From contig JANYEI010000059.1 in assembly GCA_025363205.1 (NCBI GenBank), forward strand, positions 1-37,744: a DNA stretch of 37,744 nt. Reading direction: 5' to 3'. Below the pieces are notes generated by a model. It ran no database searches, had not been told where the DNA came from, and was given only the letters and a program-made list of their open reading frames with translations. Shown here one piece after another: positions 15,559 to 24,120 of this stretch. The first letter of the stretch is position 1; each line of letters starts with the position of its first letter. The stretch comes from Frigoribacterium sp. Lineage in GTDB: Bacteria; Actinomycetota; Actinomycetes; Actinomycetales; Microbacteriaceae. The translations under genes and the position numbers were made by a program.

Positions 15559-16215
15559 ATGCCAGCAAACATCGACCGCCTCGTCTGGATCGACTGCGAA
15601 ATGACGGGGCTCGATGTCAGCATCGACCAACTCGTCGAGGTCGCGGTGGTCATCACCGACTTCGACCTCAACCTCATCGACCCTGGCTTCGACATCGTGA
15701 TCAAGCCCGACCAGGCCGCGTGGGACAACATGGGCGAATTCGTGCGTGACATGCACACGAAGTCGGGTCTCATCGAAGCGATCCCCGACGGCGTGAGTCT
15801 TGCCGACGCCGAATTCGCGGTGATCGAGTACATCCTCAAATTCATCCCCGCAGAACAGCACGCACCGCTCGCCGGCAACACCATCGGCACCGACCGCACC
15901 TTCCTGGCCAAATACATGCCGCGCGTTGACAACCACCTGCACTACCGCAATGTGGATGTCTCGTCGATCAAAGAACTCTCGCGACGCTGGTTTCCCCGGG
16001 TGTACTTCAACGCACCGGCCAAGAACGGTGGGCATCGCGCCCTCGCAGACATCCTCGAGTCGATCCGCGAACTGGATTACTACCGCAGCGCGGTGTTCGT
16101 TGCGGAACCCGGACCGACCACCGAAAATGTGCAGGCGATCTCCGCCTCCGTGGTCGAGAAGTTCCTGCCGCACTTCTCCTCGACGCCGGCGGCTGAAATT
16201 TCTCCACGACTGTAA
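15559..16215 (+). CDS. orn: Oligoribonuclease (3'-5' exoribonuclease for 2-5 nt RNA)
   Basis: A 218-residue DEDDh exonuclease that degrades di- and short oligoribonucleotides, including pGpG. Catalytic residues are visible: Asp12 and Glu14 in WIDCEMTGLD, Asp112 in GTDRTFLAKYMP, His159 and Asp164 in GGHRALADILESI. The FFPR-like segment RRWFPRVY is conserved. It is slightly longer than the E. coli enzyme, with a 25-residue C-terminal extension as in other actinobacteria. It is followed 49 bases later by tRNA-His. Confidence 0.96.
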   Translation: MPANIDRLVWIDCEMTGLDVSIDQLVEVAVVITDFDLNLIDPGFDIVIKPDQAAWDNMGEFVRDMHTKSGLIEAIPDGVSLADAEFAVIEYILKFIPAEQHAPLAGNTIGTDRTFLAKYMPRVDNHLHYRNVDVSSIKELSRRWFPRVYFNAPAKNGGHRALADILESIRELDYYRSAVFVAEPGPTTENVQAISASVVEKFLPHFSSTPAAEISPRL

Positions 16216-16264
16216 TAAGCTTGCCGAGTTGTGTCGGTCGTGAACTATCGTGGGCGGCACGCAT

Positions 16265-16338
16265 GGTGGTCGTAGCTCAGTTGGTAGAGCGCTGGCTTGT
16301 GGAGCCGGATGTCGCGGGTTCGAGCCCCGTCGGTCACC
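16265..16338 (+). tRNA. tRNA-His (anticodon GTG)
   Basis: A standard 73-base cloverleaf (16266-16338) plus an encoded G-1 at 16265 that faces discriminator C73, the identity element of tRNA-His. The acceptor is GTGGTCG/CGGTCAC, the D-stem GCTC/GAGC, the anticodon arm CTGGC-TTGTGGA-GCCGG, and the T-arm GCGGG-TTCGAGC-CCCGT. CCA is not fully encoded. Confidence 0.96.
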
Positions 16339-16363
16339 CAGAGGGCTGCAGTATCAGCAGCCG

Positions 16364-16397
16364 AAAAATGGCCTCGCGTTCACGCGGGGCCATTTTT
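16364..16397 (+). terminator. Intrinsic terminator after tRNA-His
   Basis: A 15-base-pair hairpin: AAAAATGGCCTCGCG, loop TTCA, CGCGGGGCCATTTTT. The stem is GC-rich at its top and closes with an A-tract/T-tract, so it could work in both directions. It separates orn and tRNA-His from the clpS operon. Confidence 0.9.
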
Positions 16398-16447
16398 CAT
16401 CGGCGCCATGCTTCGGATGGGCCATTCTTCAGATGGGAGGTTGAGCC

Positions 16448-16732
16448 GTGAGTGACGTTCTCGAGCAGACCGAGCGCATCGAGTCGACAATGCTCGATTC
16501 TCCGTGGGTGACCATCGTCTGGAACGACCCTGTTAACCTCATGAACTACGTGTCGTGGGTGTTCCGGAGCTACTTCGGCTTCTCGAGAGCAGAGGCGAAC
16601 GTGCGAATGCTGCAGGTGCATCACGACGGACGCGCTGTGGTGGCCACCGGCAGCCGCGAGGAGATGGAGCGACACGTGGAGGCCATGCACGACTTCGGCC
16701 TGTGGGCCACTCTGGCCAGGGCCGGCGAATGA
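16448..16732 (+). CDS. clpS: ATP-dependent Clp protease adaptor ClpS
   Basis: A 94-residue adaptor that hands N-degron substrates to ClpC/ClpA. The core PWVTIVWNDPVNLMNYV holds the N-D-x-x-x-x motif that binds the substrate alpha-amino group. VHHDGRAVVATGSREEME is the conserved second half. The start is GTG 16448 with GGAGG 7 bases upstream. Its stop overlaps the next start (ATGA), so it is translationally coupled to the DUF2017 gene, a usual actinobacterial arrangement. Confidence 0.95.
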   Translation: MSDVLEQTERIESTMLDSPWVTIVWNDPVNLMNYVSWVFRSYFGFSRAEANVRMLQVHHDGRAVVATGSREEMERHVEAMHDFGLWATLARAGE

Positions 16733-17208
16733 GAGCCTTCCGACGCTCCCGGCACCAGTTCGTCGCGGTCTTCAATCCGGACGAGGCCGGCACCCTGTCG
16801 ATTCTCGCTTCCCAAGTCATCGCACTGCTCGAAGATCGCGGCTCCCACGATTCAGACCCCGCACTGCTGCGGCTGCTCCCCGACGCCTATTCGGATGACG
16901 CCGAGGCGTCCGCAGAGTTCCGCCGGTTCACCGCCGACGACCTCGCGTCTCGCAAGGCCGCCAACGGCCGCCGGATCGTCGCCGACCTGGCGACAGCCGC
17001 CGGGTCGACCTCGGCCACGGCGGTGAAGGTGGACGCGCAGGCGGCAGAGGCCTGGGTGCGGTCGCTGACCGACATCCGGCTGACGATTGCGGCGCGACTG
17101 GGCATCGAGGCCGATGACGATCTCGGGTCGGAGGACCCGGCGATGCGTGACCTCTACGACTGGCTCGGCTTCGTGCAGGGTTCGCTCGTCGACTGCATGG
17201 ACCGCTGA
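16729..17208 (+). CDS. DUF2017 family protein
   Basis: A 159-residue, mostly helical protein that begins MRAFRRSRHQFVAVFNPDEA and ends LYDWLGFVQGSLVDCMDR, both typical of DUF2017. The family is almost always next to clpS in actinobacteria and its role is unknown, possibly linked to Clp proteolysis. The start at ATG 16729 overlaps the clpS stop by 4 bases, and its own stop overlaps the next start by one base. Confidence 0.9.
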   Translation: MRAFRRSRHQFVAVFNPDEAGTLSILASQVIALLEDRGSHDSDPALLRLLPDAYSDDAEASAEFRRFTADDLASRKAANGRRIVADLATAAGSTSATAVKVDAQAAEAWVRSLTDIRLTIAARLGIEADDDLGSEDPAMRDLYDWLGFVQGSLVDCMDR

Positions 17209-17558
17209 TGCACTCGCTGAATGCGGAGGAGTTCGAGAAGCTGGTGGTCGACGAGCTCGATCTCCTGCCCGACGAAATGGTCGACGGGCTGGAGAACGTG
17301 GTTTTTGTCACCGAGGATCGCCCCGAAGACGGCTCTTTGGACCTCCTCGGACTCTACGACGGCGTCGACCTCACCCGCCGGGGCAATTACGGTTTCGGGG
17401 AGCTGCCAGACCGCATCATCCTGTACCGCGAGCCTCTGCTCGCTGTGTCAAGTGACCTCGAGGAGCTGAAAGACCAGATCCACGTGACCCTCGTGCACGA
17501 GATCGCGCATTTCTACGGAATCGACGACGACGAGCTGCACGACCTTGGCTGGGGCTGA
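17208..17558 (+). CDS. Small zinc metallopeptidase-family protein
   Basis: A 116-residue cytosolic protein with HEIAHFYG, giving zinc ligands His97 and His101 and catalytic Glu98. A conserved acidic tail DDDELHDLGWG follows, whose His111 may be the third ligand. The N-terminal half has the LLPDEMVDGLENVVFVTED pattern of the minimal zincin family linked to clpS-DUF2017. The TGATG overlap with the gene before it shows one translational unit. The physiological substrate is unknown. Confidence 0.9.
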   Translation: MHSLNAEEFEKLVVDELDLLPDEMVDGLENVVFVTEDRPEDGSLDLLGLYDGVDLTRRGNYGFGELPDRIILYREPLLAVSSDLEELKDQIHVTLVHEIAHFYGIDDDELHDLGWG

Positions 17559-17562
17559 CGTC

Positions 17563-18483
17563 TCAGAGCACGCTCTTCGGCAGTCGGTGCAGTGTCACCG
17601 CCCCGACGGCGTCGAACGGATGCAGCGGGTCCGGCGCCACCGCGCCCGTCGGCCCGCCGAGCCGGGAGTGCCCCACCGCGCTTAGCACCGCATAAGCGTC
17701 GCCGCGATTCCAGCCCCGATCATCCACCAGGAAGCCGAAAAGGTCCTCGTACCCGCGACGGATGCTCTCCTGCACGGGCTCCCCGAGGCCGACGAAGATC
17801 CATTCGTCGGCTGTCTCGATGCGCGGTGCACGAAGCGCCATTCCGGTCACGAGCTCGATGCTGACCACCGCGATACCCTCGGCTTCGATCGCCACAAACG
17901 ACGATTCTCCCTCTGCCATGATCGCGTGAATGTCGCCGATTGACAGCAAGCCACCTTCGGTCATCACCGGAAGGTAGACGATCGAACCGGGGCGCACCTC
18001 CGTGACATCCATGTTTCCGCCCTGCGGGTAGGAGGGCATGAGGGTGGAGTTGGAGCCCTCCGCCGGCGCCGTGCCGATACATCCGATCATGGGGAGCGGC
18101 GCAAATACGTGACGGTCGGTCACATGCACCCCCTCGGCGTCGATCGGCACCTTTCGGGTGAACATCTCCTCGCCCATCACGTGCTGCAGGGCCCCTGACC
18201 CGGGAATGCTCACCGACCAGCCGTAGTCTTTGAGCCGAATTTCATGAATGGTGACCTTGAGCGCGTCCCCCGGTTTCGCTCCCTCCACCCACACCGGTCC
18301 TGTTACCGGGTTGATCTGCGCCGTCAGTCGGGACATGTCGCGGTGCTCGTGCAGCTCCGCGTAGACGGCGTCGCTTGTCTCGAAGCCGATGCGCTCCCCC
18401 GTCCCCGGCGCGATGCGCAGGGCGGGCGGGGTGGATGCCGAAAATCCGGGCTGGCCGTGACTCTTATCGAGAAAGTGGTCCAT
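17563..18483 (-). CDS. Acetamidase/formamidase family protein
   Basis: A 306-residue cytosolic hydrolase of the FmdA/AmdA family, which cleaves simple amides to the acid and ammonia. Family patterns include TGPVWVEGAKPGDALKVTI, GCIGTAPAE, and the metal-site-like region GGNMDVTEV followed by LSIGDIHAIMAEGES. The length matches the short amidase form. It is last in a three-gene minus-strand set, 3 bases after the permease, so it probably completes breakdown of an imported amide-containing compound. The specific amide is not predictable. Confidence 0.88.
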   Translation of the reverse strand: MDHFLDKSHGQPGFSASTPPALRIAPGTGERIGFETSDAVYAELHEHRDMSRLTAQINPVTGPVWVEGAKPGDALKVTIHEIRLKDYGWSVSIPGSGALQHVMGEEMFTRKVPIDAEGVHVTDRHVFAPLPMIGCIGTAPAEGSNSTLMPSYPQGGNMDVTEVRPGSIVYLPVMTEGGLLSIGDIHAIMAEGESSFVAIEAEGIAVVSIELVTGMALRAPRIETADEWIFVGLGEPVQESIRRGYEDLFGFLVDDRGWNRGDAYAVLSAVGHSRLGGPTGAVAPDPLHPFDAVGAVTLHRLPKSVL

Positions 18484-18486
18484 GGC

Positions 18487-19926
18487 TTACAGGCCGCCGC
18501 GCTCGCCGGTAGCTGGCACGGCTTCCGAGGTCTCTTCGCCGAGGGTGGGCGTCGCGCGGCCCGACCAGCGGTAGTACAGGAACACCCCGAGGCCGACGAC
18601 CAGCCAGACGATTCCACCGATCTTTGCCGCGTCATTGGCGTTCATCAGCACATAGCCGATGATGAGAAATCCGACGACGGGCACCACGAGGTGCAGAAGG
18701 TAGTTCTTCGACTTCTTGCGCACGATGTAGTGCACCACGACCGAGACATGCAGCAACATAAATCCGAACAGGGCGCCGAAGTTTACGAGCGACGAAATCA
18801 GATCGATCTGCCCGACGAAGAACAGTACAAGGATGGCGGACAGCACTGAGACGGTGAGGATTGCGGCCTGGGGAACCTGGCGGCTGTTGATCGTGCTGAG
18901 GAATTTCGGAAGCTGACGATCCCGACTCATCGAGTAGAGCAAGCGCGAGGTCGCCGCCTGCGCCGCCATCGCGTTGGCGATTCCGACGGCAAGCACGTTG
19001 ACCACGAAGAATGCCGTGGCCCAGCCGCTGTTGGATGCGGCTTTGACGAGGTCGAAGAAGGCATTACCCACCTCGTTGTCAGGGAAAGAGGTGCGTCCGG
19101 CGGCGAGGGCGCTCGCCAACCAGGTCTCAAGCACGAAGAAGAAGGCCACGATGAACAGGGCGATGATCATGGCCTTGCCTGCCGAATTGCGGCGTCCGGT
19201 AGATTCCTCCGCGAGAGTGGAAATTCCATCGAAGCCGAGGAAACTGAGCACGGCGATCGAGAGGGCTGAGGCGATGAGCGGGCCGGTGACCTTGCTCGAG
19301 TCCCAGACGGACGCGGTGCTGAACTCGGCGCCGGGGATGGTGCCGTTGTTGAGGGCGATGACCGCAATGATCACGAAGATCACGATGAACACGACCTCGA
19401 CGGCGAGGAAGATGCGGTTGAGTATCTTCAGCGATGAGATTCCGAGGAGATTCACGACGGTATTGATGGCCACGAAGATGAGTGCCCAGATCCACCGTGC
19501 GGATCCGGGGAAGATACCGATCATCGACTCGGCTGCGAAGACGTAGAGAAGTGTCGGCACCAGCAGATAATCGAGCAGGATTGCCCAGCCCGCGAAGAAT
19601 CCAAAGGTCGGATTGATGCCTCGCCCTACATAGGAGAAAACGGATCCGGCGAGCGGGATGGACTTTGCCATCTGGGCATAGGCGAGGGCGGTGAAGATCA
19701 TGGCCACCAGCCCGATGATGTAGACCAGCGGCACCATGCCAGCGGACGCGTTGTAAACAGTGCCGAAGATAGCCCAGGGCGCGATTGGCACCATGAAGAT
19801 GAGGCCGTAGATGAGCAGGTCCATCGTGGAGACGGATCGCTTGAGCTCCTGCTTGTAGCCATAGGACTCGAGCTGCTCCTGCGAGCTGAGCTCGGCAGCG
19901 CCCGGGGATTCACTGCGGATGGACAT
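18487..19926 (-). CDS. APC-superfamily amino acid/amine permease
   Basis: A 479-residue importer with twelve predicted helices. Helix 1 has the unwound MVPIAPWAIFGTVYNASAGMVPLVY region. Helix 6 carries SFLGFDGISTLAEESTG, the family signature of the amino-acid/polyamine/organocation transporters. The charged GRRNSAGKA loop follows. I take ATG 19926, where the normal cytosolic N-terminus starts; the longer frame to 20154 would overlap the hydrolase gene. It is 3 bases before the amidase, strongly suggesting co-transcription. Confidence 0.9.
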   Translation of the reverse strand: MSIRSESPGAAELSSQEQLESYGYKQELKRSVSTMDLLIYGLIFMVPIAPWAIFGTVYNASAGMVPLVYIIGLVAMIFTALAYAQMAKSIPLAGSVFSYVGRGINPTFGFFAGWAILLDYLLVPTLLYVFAAESMIGIFPGSARWIWALIFVAINTVVNLLGISSLKILNRIFLAVEVVFIVIFVIIAVIALNNGTIPGAEFSTASVWDSSKVTGPLIASALSIAVLSFLGFDGISTLAEESTGRRNSAGKAMIIALFIVAFFFVLETWLASALAAGRTSFPDNEVGNAFFDLVKAASNSGWATAFFVVNVLAVGIANAMAAQAATSRLLYSMSRDRQLPKFLSTINSRQVPQAAILTVSVLSAILVLFFVGQIDLISSLVNFGALFGFMLLHVSVVVHYIVRKKSKNYLLHLVVPVVGFLIIGYVLMNANDAAKIGGIVWLVVGLGVFLYYRWSGRATPTLGEETSEAVPATGERGGL

Positions 19927-19981
19927 GACGGACTCTTTCTCTAAAAAGCGGCGATGACAGGGAATTACGGATGAGCTGCTG

Positions 19982-20890
19982 CTACTGGTCGTCCTGGTCG
20001 TTCTGGTCCAAAAAGTGGGCAATGATCGCCCGGAACTGTTCGGGCTGTTCGAGGTGGGTGCAATGGCTTGCCCCCGGAAAGACGTACCCGGCAGCACCGG
20101 GGATGAGGTCGAGGAACGGCTGCCAGGTGGCTGGCGTGGCTTCGTCGAATTCACCGGCCACCACGAGGGTCGGCACCGCGACGGCGGGCAGTCGATCGAT
20201 GACGCTCCAGTGGCGCAGTGTGCCGATCACATGGAACTCGTTCGGGCCGTTCATCGTGTGATAAACCGTCGGCTCCGCTTCCATCTGGTTCTCGCTGTCG
20301 ACGAGGTCCTGGGGAGTTGGAGCGACCCGGCAGACGTGCCGCGAGTAGAAAACCTCCGTCGCTTCCAGGTATTCCGGGTGCGTAACCGTGCCATCCGCCT
20401 CATGACGATCGAGAGCGTCCTGCACATCCGCGGGCAGTAGAGACCGCAGTTCGGCGGCACCCTCGACCCAGAGCCGCATCGAGGCTGGCGAATTGCAGAT
20501 GGCGAGGCTCTGCAATCGGGGACTCTGTCGAACCGCGATCTCCGCACCGAGCATGCCGCCCCAGGACTGCCCAAGCACGTGCACCTTTTCGAAGCCGAGG
20601 TGGCGCACGAGGTTTTCAAACTCGTCGACGAAGAGCTGAGGGGTCCAGAATTCTGCCGGAGCGTCGGGCAAATGGGTGCTCAGGCCGCAGCCCAACTGGT
20701 CGTAGTGGATGACCGTGCGCCCTGTCTCGGCGAGCCCCGCGATATTCCGCACGTAGTTATGCGCCATACCCGGCCCGCCGTGCAGCACCACAAGAGGAAG
20801 GGCACCCGGTCGAGGCTCATCCGGAGTGGTCACCTGAACCCAGGTGGTCCATTCTCGAAACGGAATGGACTGGGTAGATACCGTCGCCAT
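19982..20890 (-). CDS. Proline iminopeptidase-family alpha/beta hydrolase (possible L-amino-acid amidase)
   Basis: A 302-residue alpha/beta hydrolase. The HGGPG oxyanion motif (37-41), YDQLGCGLS (63-71), nucleophile Ser109 in GQSWGG, Asp249 in GEFDEATP and His276 in ASHCTH form the expected triad. Members release N-terminal proline, and a subgroup hydrolyses amino-acid amides. The start is ATG 20890 with AAGGAG 7 bases upstream. It leads the permease-amidase cluster and is divergent from the GntR regulator. The genomic setting makes an amide or short peptide substrate more likely than general peptide turnover. Confidence 0.85.
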   Translation of the reverse strand: MATVSTQSIPFREWTTWVQVTTPDEPRPGALPLVVLHGGPGMAHNYVRNIAGLAETGRTVIHYDQLGCGLSTHLPDAPAEFWTPQLFVDEFENLVRHLGFEKVHVLGQSWGGMLGAEIAVRQSPRLQSLAICNSPASMRLWVEGAAELRSLLPADVQDALDRHEADGTVTHPEYLEATEVFYSRHVCRVAPTPQDLVDSENQMEAEPTVYHTMNGPNEFHVIGTLRHWSVIDRLPAVAVPTLVVAGEFDEATPATWQPFLDLIPGAAGYVFPGASHCTHLEQPEQFRAIIAHFLDQNDQDDQ

Positions 20891-20953
20891 TGGGGCACTC
20901 CTTGCGAAAATTAGAGCAATGGGGGTCGTGCAGCGGAACACACAAAAAAGCTG

Positions 20954-20995
20954 TTGCTCATTGTGCACGAGCAATGGTCTTCTGAGAAGACCATT
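20954..20995. promoter_or_regulatory. Two overlapping palindromes in the hydrolase-gntR intergenic region
   Basis: TTGCTC-ATTGTGCAC-GAGCAA (20954-20974) abuts and shares two bases with AATGGTCTTC-TGA-GAAGACCATT (20973-20995). The second has perfect 10-base arms and contains the TGGT...ACCA half-sites typical of FadR-subfamily GntR operators. They lie between the divergent starts at 20890 and 21088 and are the obvious control site for both transcripts. Confidence 0.75.
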
Positions 20996-21087
20996 CAGCG
21001 GGAGTTAATACAGCCGTAACACGCTGTGCACTCCACAGGACTCGTGCCGACGCGAAACCGCAAACCGATCGACGATACGGTGGAGAG

Positions 21088-21867
21088 GTGAGAGTCGACA
21101 ATCCGAATGCGCTGACCGTCGAACCAAGCGCTCGCGAGGGCGCCCTCGAACGGCCGCTCTCGACCTCCTCGCGGGTAGACGACATCACCGACCGCCTGGT
21201 GACGGCAATCGCAATCGGTGAATATCTGCCCGGGTCACGGCTGCCTTCGGAACGCGCGCTCGCCGAATCCCTGCGGGTGGGGCGGATGACCGTGAGGGCG
21301 GCGCTCGCCCGTCTCGTTGAGCGCGGTTTACTCGAGACCCAAAGAGGCAGAGACGGTGGCAGCTTCGTGCGCGAGCAGTGGCCCACCTCCTCGAGCGCCT
21401 CGGTTCAGCGCACACTCTCGGCCCGCTGGGAATCCCTGCTCGACACGAGCGAGGCGCTCAGTCGCCTCTATGGCGTGATCTCCGGTGCAGCGGCGGAGAA
21501 CCGCACCGAGACCGATGTCATGCTGCTGCACGAGCGACTTGAGGCCTTCCGGCACGCCGGATCCGGACTCCCGTCACAGAAGGCCGATGAACTTTTACAC
21601 CTGGCCATCATCAATGCGGCCGGCAACGCGACACTGCGCGACGTTGTCTTCGAATTGGAGTCGCGCATCAGCATCAGCGCCCCAGCACACCTGTGGGGAT
21701 CACCGGAGGGAATGCAGGCGATGGAAGCACGTGCGCTCGTTGACCACATCGCTCTGGTGGATGCGATCTCTGCCCGCAACGCGGATAAGGCGAGCGCCAC
21801 CGGGCGTGAGCACGCCAAGATCGACATCGAACTCCTCGAGTCGGCCCTGAAACAGTCCGGACTCTGA
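21088..21867 (+). CDS. GntR-family regulator, FadR/FCD type
   Basis: A 259-residue repressor/activator. The winged helix (about 30-95) has GEYLPGSRLPSERALAESL, recognition helix RVGRMTVRAALARLVERGL and wing ETQRGRDGGSFV. The C-terminal FCD ligand domain is all-helical (about 105-250), with HLAIINAAGNATL and the metal-binding-type histidines. It is divergent from the hydrolase-permease-amidase set and very likely controls it in response to the substrate. GTG 21088 has GGAGAG immediately upstream, which is unusually close. Confidence 0.92.
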   Translation: MRVDNPNALTVEPSAREGALERPLSTSSRVDDITDRLVTAIAIGEYLPGSRLPSERALAESLRVGRMTVRAALARLVERGLLETQRGRDGGSFVREQWPTSSSASVQRTLSARWESLLDTSEALSRLYGVISGAAAENRTETDVMLLHERLEAFRHAGSGLPSQKADELLHLAIINAAGNATLRDVVFELESRISISAPAHLWGSPEGMQAMEARALVDHIALVDAISARNADKASATGREHAKIDIELLESALKQSGL

Positions 21868-21921
21868 AACCCTTTTGCCCTTCCCTACCTTTTCGAAAAC
21901 GCCGCGAATTCCCGGGGAGGG

Positions 21922-22785
21922 TCAGCCGAGCTGGAGCGGCAGCGACTCCTCTGCCGACCACTCCTCGAGCGAGCCGTCGTAGATGCGCACAGCGGTCACG
22001 CCGAGCTCGACCAGCGTGAGGGCGTTGGCGGATGCCGAGATGCCTCCGCCGCAATAGAGCAGTACTTCCTCAGCGCCGGTCACGCCCTCAGCGGCGTAGG
22101 CCGCGCGCAGGAACTCGTCGTCCTTCACCGTGCCGTCGGCGTCGAACAACTCGCGCGAGGAGACGTTCACGCTGCCGGGAATGCGACCACGACGGGCGTA
22201 TCGGGAGGGAACGGCGCCGGTGAAGCTGCCCGCTGGCAGTCCGCAGACCAGAGGGCGGGCATCCGATTCGGAGCGCTCGACCAGCTCGCCTTTCGTGATC
22301 CAGGCGTCGCCAGTCGCCGATACCGTCCAGGGTGCGACCGGAATGGCCGCGGGCTCATCGCCGATCGATACCGGCGAGCCGGCCGCGATCCAGGCCGAAA
22401 GTCCACCGTCGAGCACCCGCACATCGACGCCGATCCAGCGCAGCAGATACCAGAGTCGTGCCGCGAAGAGCCCGCCGGTTGCGTCATAGACCACTACGGC
22501 ATCCGTCGCGCGAACACCGATGCGCGCGAGTTCGCTGGCGATCGCCTCAGGAGTGGGATGCGTGTAATGCAACGGAGCAGCCGTTTCAGAGAATTGGCTC
22601 GGTACGTCAACATGCTGCGATCCGGGGATGTGCGACTCGAGCCAGCGTGGACGACCAGAGTCGCGCCGGTAGTCGCCGTCGAACTTCGCCGGGTGCAGCA
22701 CGCAGCTGGCATCGAGAATGGCCGGGGCTTTCGAAGAATCCAGAAGCGTTGCGAGCTCAGGCGCGGTGATGAAGGGCGAAGTCAT
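21922..22785 (-). CDS. Two-domain sulfurtransferase (rhodanese / 3-mercaptopyruvate type)
   Basis: A 287-residue enzyme with two rhodanese domains: an inactive N-terminal one (about 10-140; VVVYDATGGLFAARLWYLLRW, VLDGGLSAW) and a catalytic C-terminal one (about 165-285). The active loop is YCGGGISA with Cys245. It transfers sulfane sulfur from thiosulfate or 3-mercaptopyruvate; the loop GGGIS is not the typical MST loop, so the donor is open. It overlaps the kinase-like gene by 3 bases (TTATGA), making it the last gene of the TPP-riboswitch operon. It converges on gntR. Confidence 0.9.
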   Translation of the reverse strand: MTSPFITAPELATLLDSSKAPAILDASCVLHPAKFDGDYRRDSGRPRWLESHIPGSQHVDVPSQFSETAAPLHYTHPTPEAIASELARIGVRATDAVVVYDATGGLFAARLWYLLRWIGVDVRVLDGGLSAWIAAGSPVSIGDEPAAIPVAPWTVSATGDAWITKGELVERSESDARPLVCGLPAGSFTGAVPSRYARRGRIPGSVNVSSRELFDADGTVKDDEFLRAAYAAEGVTGAEEVLLYCGGGISASANALTLVELGVTAVRIYDGSLEEWSAEESLPLQLG

Positions 22786-23339
22786 AACAACGACGCTAGT
22801 GCGTCGACCAGTGGGGTGAGGTCGTGGTCGTCGAGCACGAGATCCGCCAATCGTCGCGGGTGTTCACGAAGCGCGAATGCCCGCTCCTGGGCCGCCCAGC
22901 GATCCCAGTGCGGGGCATAGCCCTCGCCGTCCCTGGCGAGGGCGCGCTGCTTGCGGGTCGGCGCGTCGAGCTCGACCCAGATGCCAAAGGTCGCACGCGC
23001 GCGATTGGCCCGGCTGAGGCATCCGGAGCCCTCGATCACGAGCGGGAGCGAAGGGTCGATCTCATGCCATTCCGCGGTGGTCCCTGTCGTCCAGTCCCAG
23101 CGTCTCCAGCCCGGACTCACCGAGGCAAGTATGTCGTCGCTCACCGCCGCACTCGCGGATTCGAGGCCGTCCCATCCGGGATAAAAATCATCGAGCCGCA
23201 CGAGCTGGGCGGCAAGGGCCGGCGCGAGAGCCGCGGCGAGGGTGGTCTTGCCAGAGCCGGAGCCTCCGTCGATGAGTACGACCGGTCGGGGCGCGAGGCT
23301 GAGACGCGCGCGCAGGGCGTGCGCGTCACGCTCCGGCAA
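22782..23339 (-). CDS. Uridine kinase-like P-loop ATP-binding protein
   Basis: About 185 residues with Walker A GGSGSGKTTLA near the N-terminus, RLDDFYPGWDGLE (the DDFY motif of uridine kinase-like enzymes), IEGSGCLSRANR as Walker B-like, and a lid region with Arg/Lys residues. It probably phosphorylates a small hydroxylated molecule. The start is uncertain: TTG 23339 is the first in-frame start that keeps a normal N-terminus and overlaps ecfT by 14 bases; the longer frame to 23474 would lie entirely inside ecfT. The gene is between ecfT and the sulfurtransferase in a TPP-regulated operon, so a thiamine-related substrate is an attractive guess only. Confidence 0.75.
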   Translation of the reverse strand: MPERDAHALRARLSLAPRPVVLIDGGSGSGKTTLAAALAPALAAQLVRLDDFYPGWDGLESASAAVSDDILASVSPGWRRWDWTTGTTAEWHEIDPSLPLVIEGSGCLSRANRARATFGIWVELDAPTRKQRALARDGEGYAPHWDRWAAQERAFALREHPRRLADLVLDDHDLTPLVDALASLL

Positions 23340-24120
23340 GGAAGTTCCAGTGCCCGGTGAGCACCGAGGTACCGACCGCCGCCATCGCGAGGGCGAATGA
23401 CAACGCCACGAGCATCCATTCCTTCCCGCCGAAGCGGGACTCCCGCGCCCAGCTTCGCGGTATCGACGAGCCAAAGCCGCGGGCCTCCATCGCGGTGGCG
23501 AGCTTGCTGCCCCGGCGGATCGACAGCACCAGGAGTGCGAAGGCCTGCCCGGCGAAGCGGCGCAGACGACTGCTGTCGGCGATCCCCCTGGCTCGACGAG
23601 CCAATTCGAGCGACTTCCAGTCCTCAGCGAACAGTCCGACCAGTCGAAGGCCGCCGAGCGCGCCGAGCACGAACCGGGAGGGCAACCGCAACACCTGGGC
23701 GAGCCCGTCAGCGAGATCGGTCGGGTCGACAGTCACGAACAACACGACAGCGGGAAGCCCGATCGCTAAAACCCGCAGCAGCGTGGCGATGGAGAGCTCG
23801 ATCGATCCGTCGGTGACGTTCACCAGCAGGAACCGCCAATGGCTCGCCCCGGATGCCCGGCCATAGAGCAGAATTGTGGCGGCCGCGAAGACCGCTGCCA
23901 TCGCCACCGGAAGGGTTCGACGCACGAACCGGCGCGGGCCGAGCCCGGCGAAGAGAAATAGCACGGCCTCACCGGCGAGGGCGACGGACGCCGATACCCA
24001 GTCGATCGAGAGCACGAGCGCGATGCCGATGACCGCGGTCGCCGCGAGCTTCGCCACCGGGTTGATGCGGTAGATCGCCCCGGTTCCGGCGGTCGGCGTG
24101 AGGATATCGGCGGTCGCCAT
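23326..24120 (-). CDS. ECF transporter transmembrane component EcfT (YkoC/CbiQ-like)
   Basis: A 264-residue membrane protein with about five to six helices. It carries the two cytoplasmic coupling motifs that contact the ATPases: ELARRARG near residue 185 and AMEARGFG near 220. It is the T component that couples ATP hydrolysis to toppling of the S component. ATG 24120 is preferred to GTG 24123 because it overlaps the ATPase stop (TGATG). The fixed order S-A-T with a riboswitch upstream matches the ykoEDC operon. Confidence 0.9.
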   Translation of the reverse strand: MATADILTPTAGTGAIYRINPVAKLAATAVIGIALVLSIDWVSASVALAGEAVLFLFAGLGPRRFVRRTLPVAMAAVFAAATILLYGRASGASHWRFLLVNVTDGSIELSIATLLRVLAIGLPAVVLFVTVDPTDLADGLAQVLRLPSRFVLGALGGLRLVGLFAEDWKSLELARRARGIADSSRLRRFAGQAFALLVLSIRRGSKLATAMEARGFGSSIPRSWARESRFGGKEWMLVALSFALAMAAVGTSVLTGHWNFLAGA

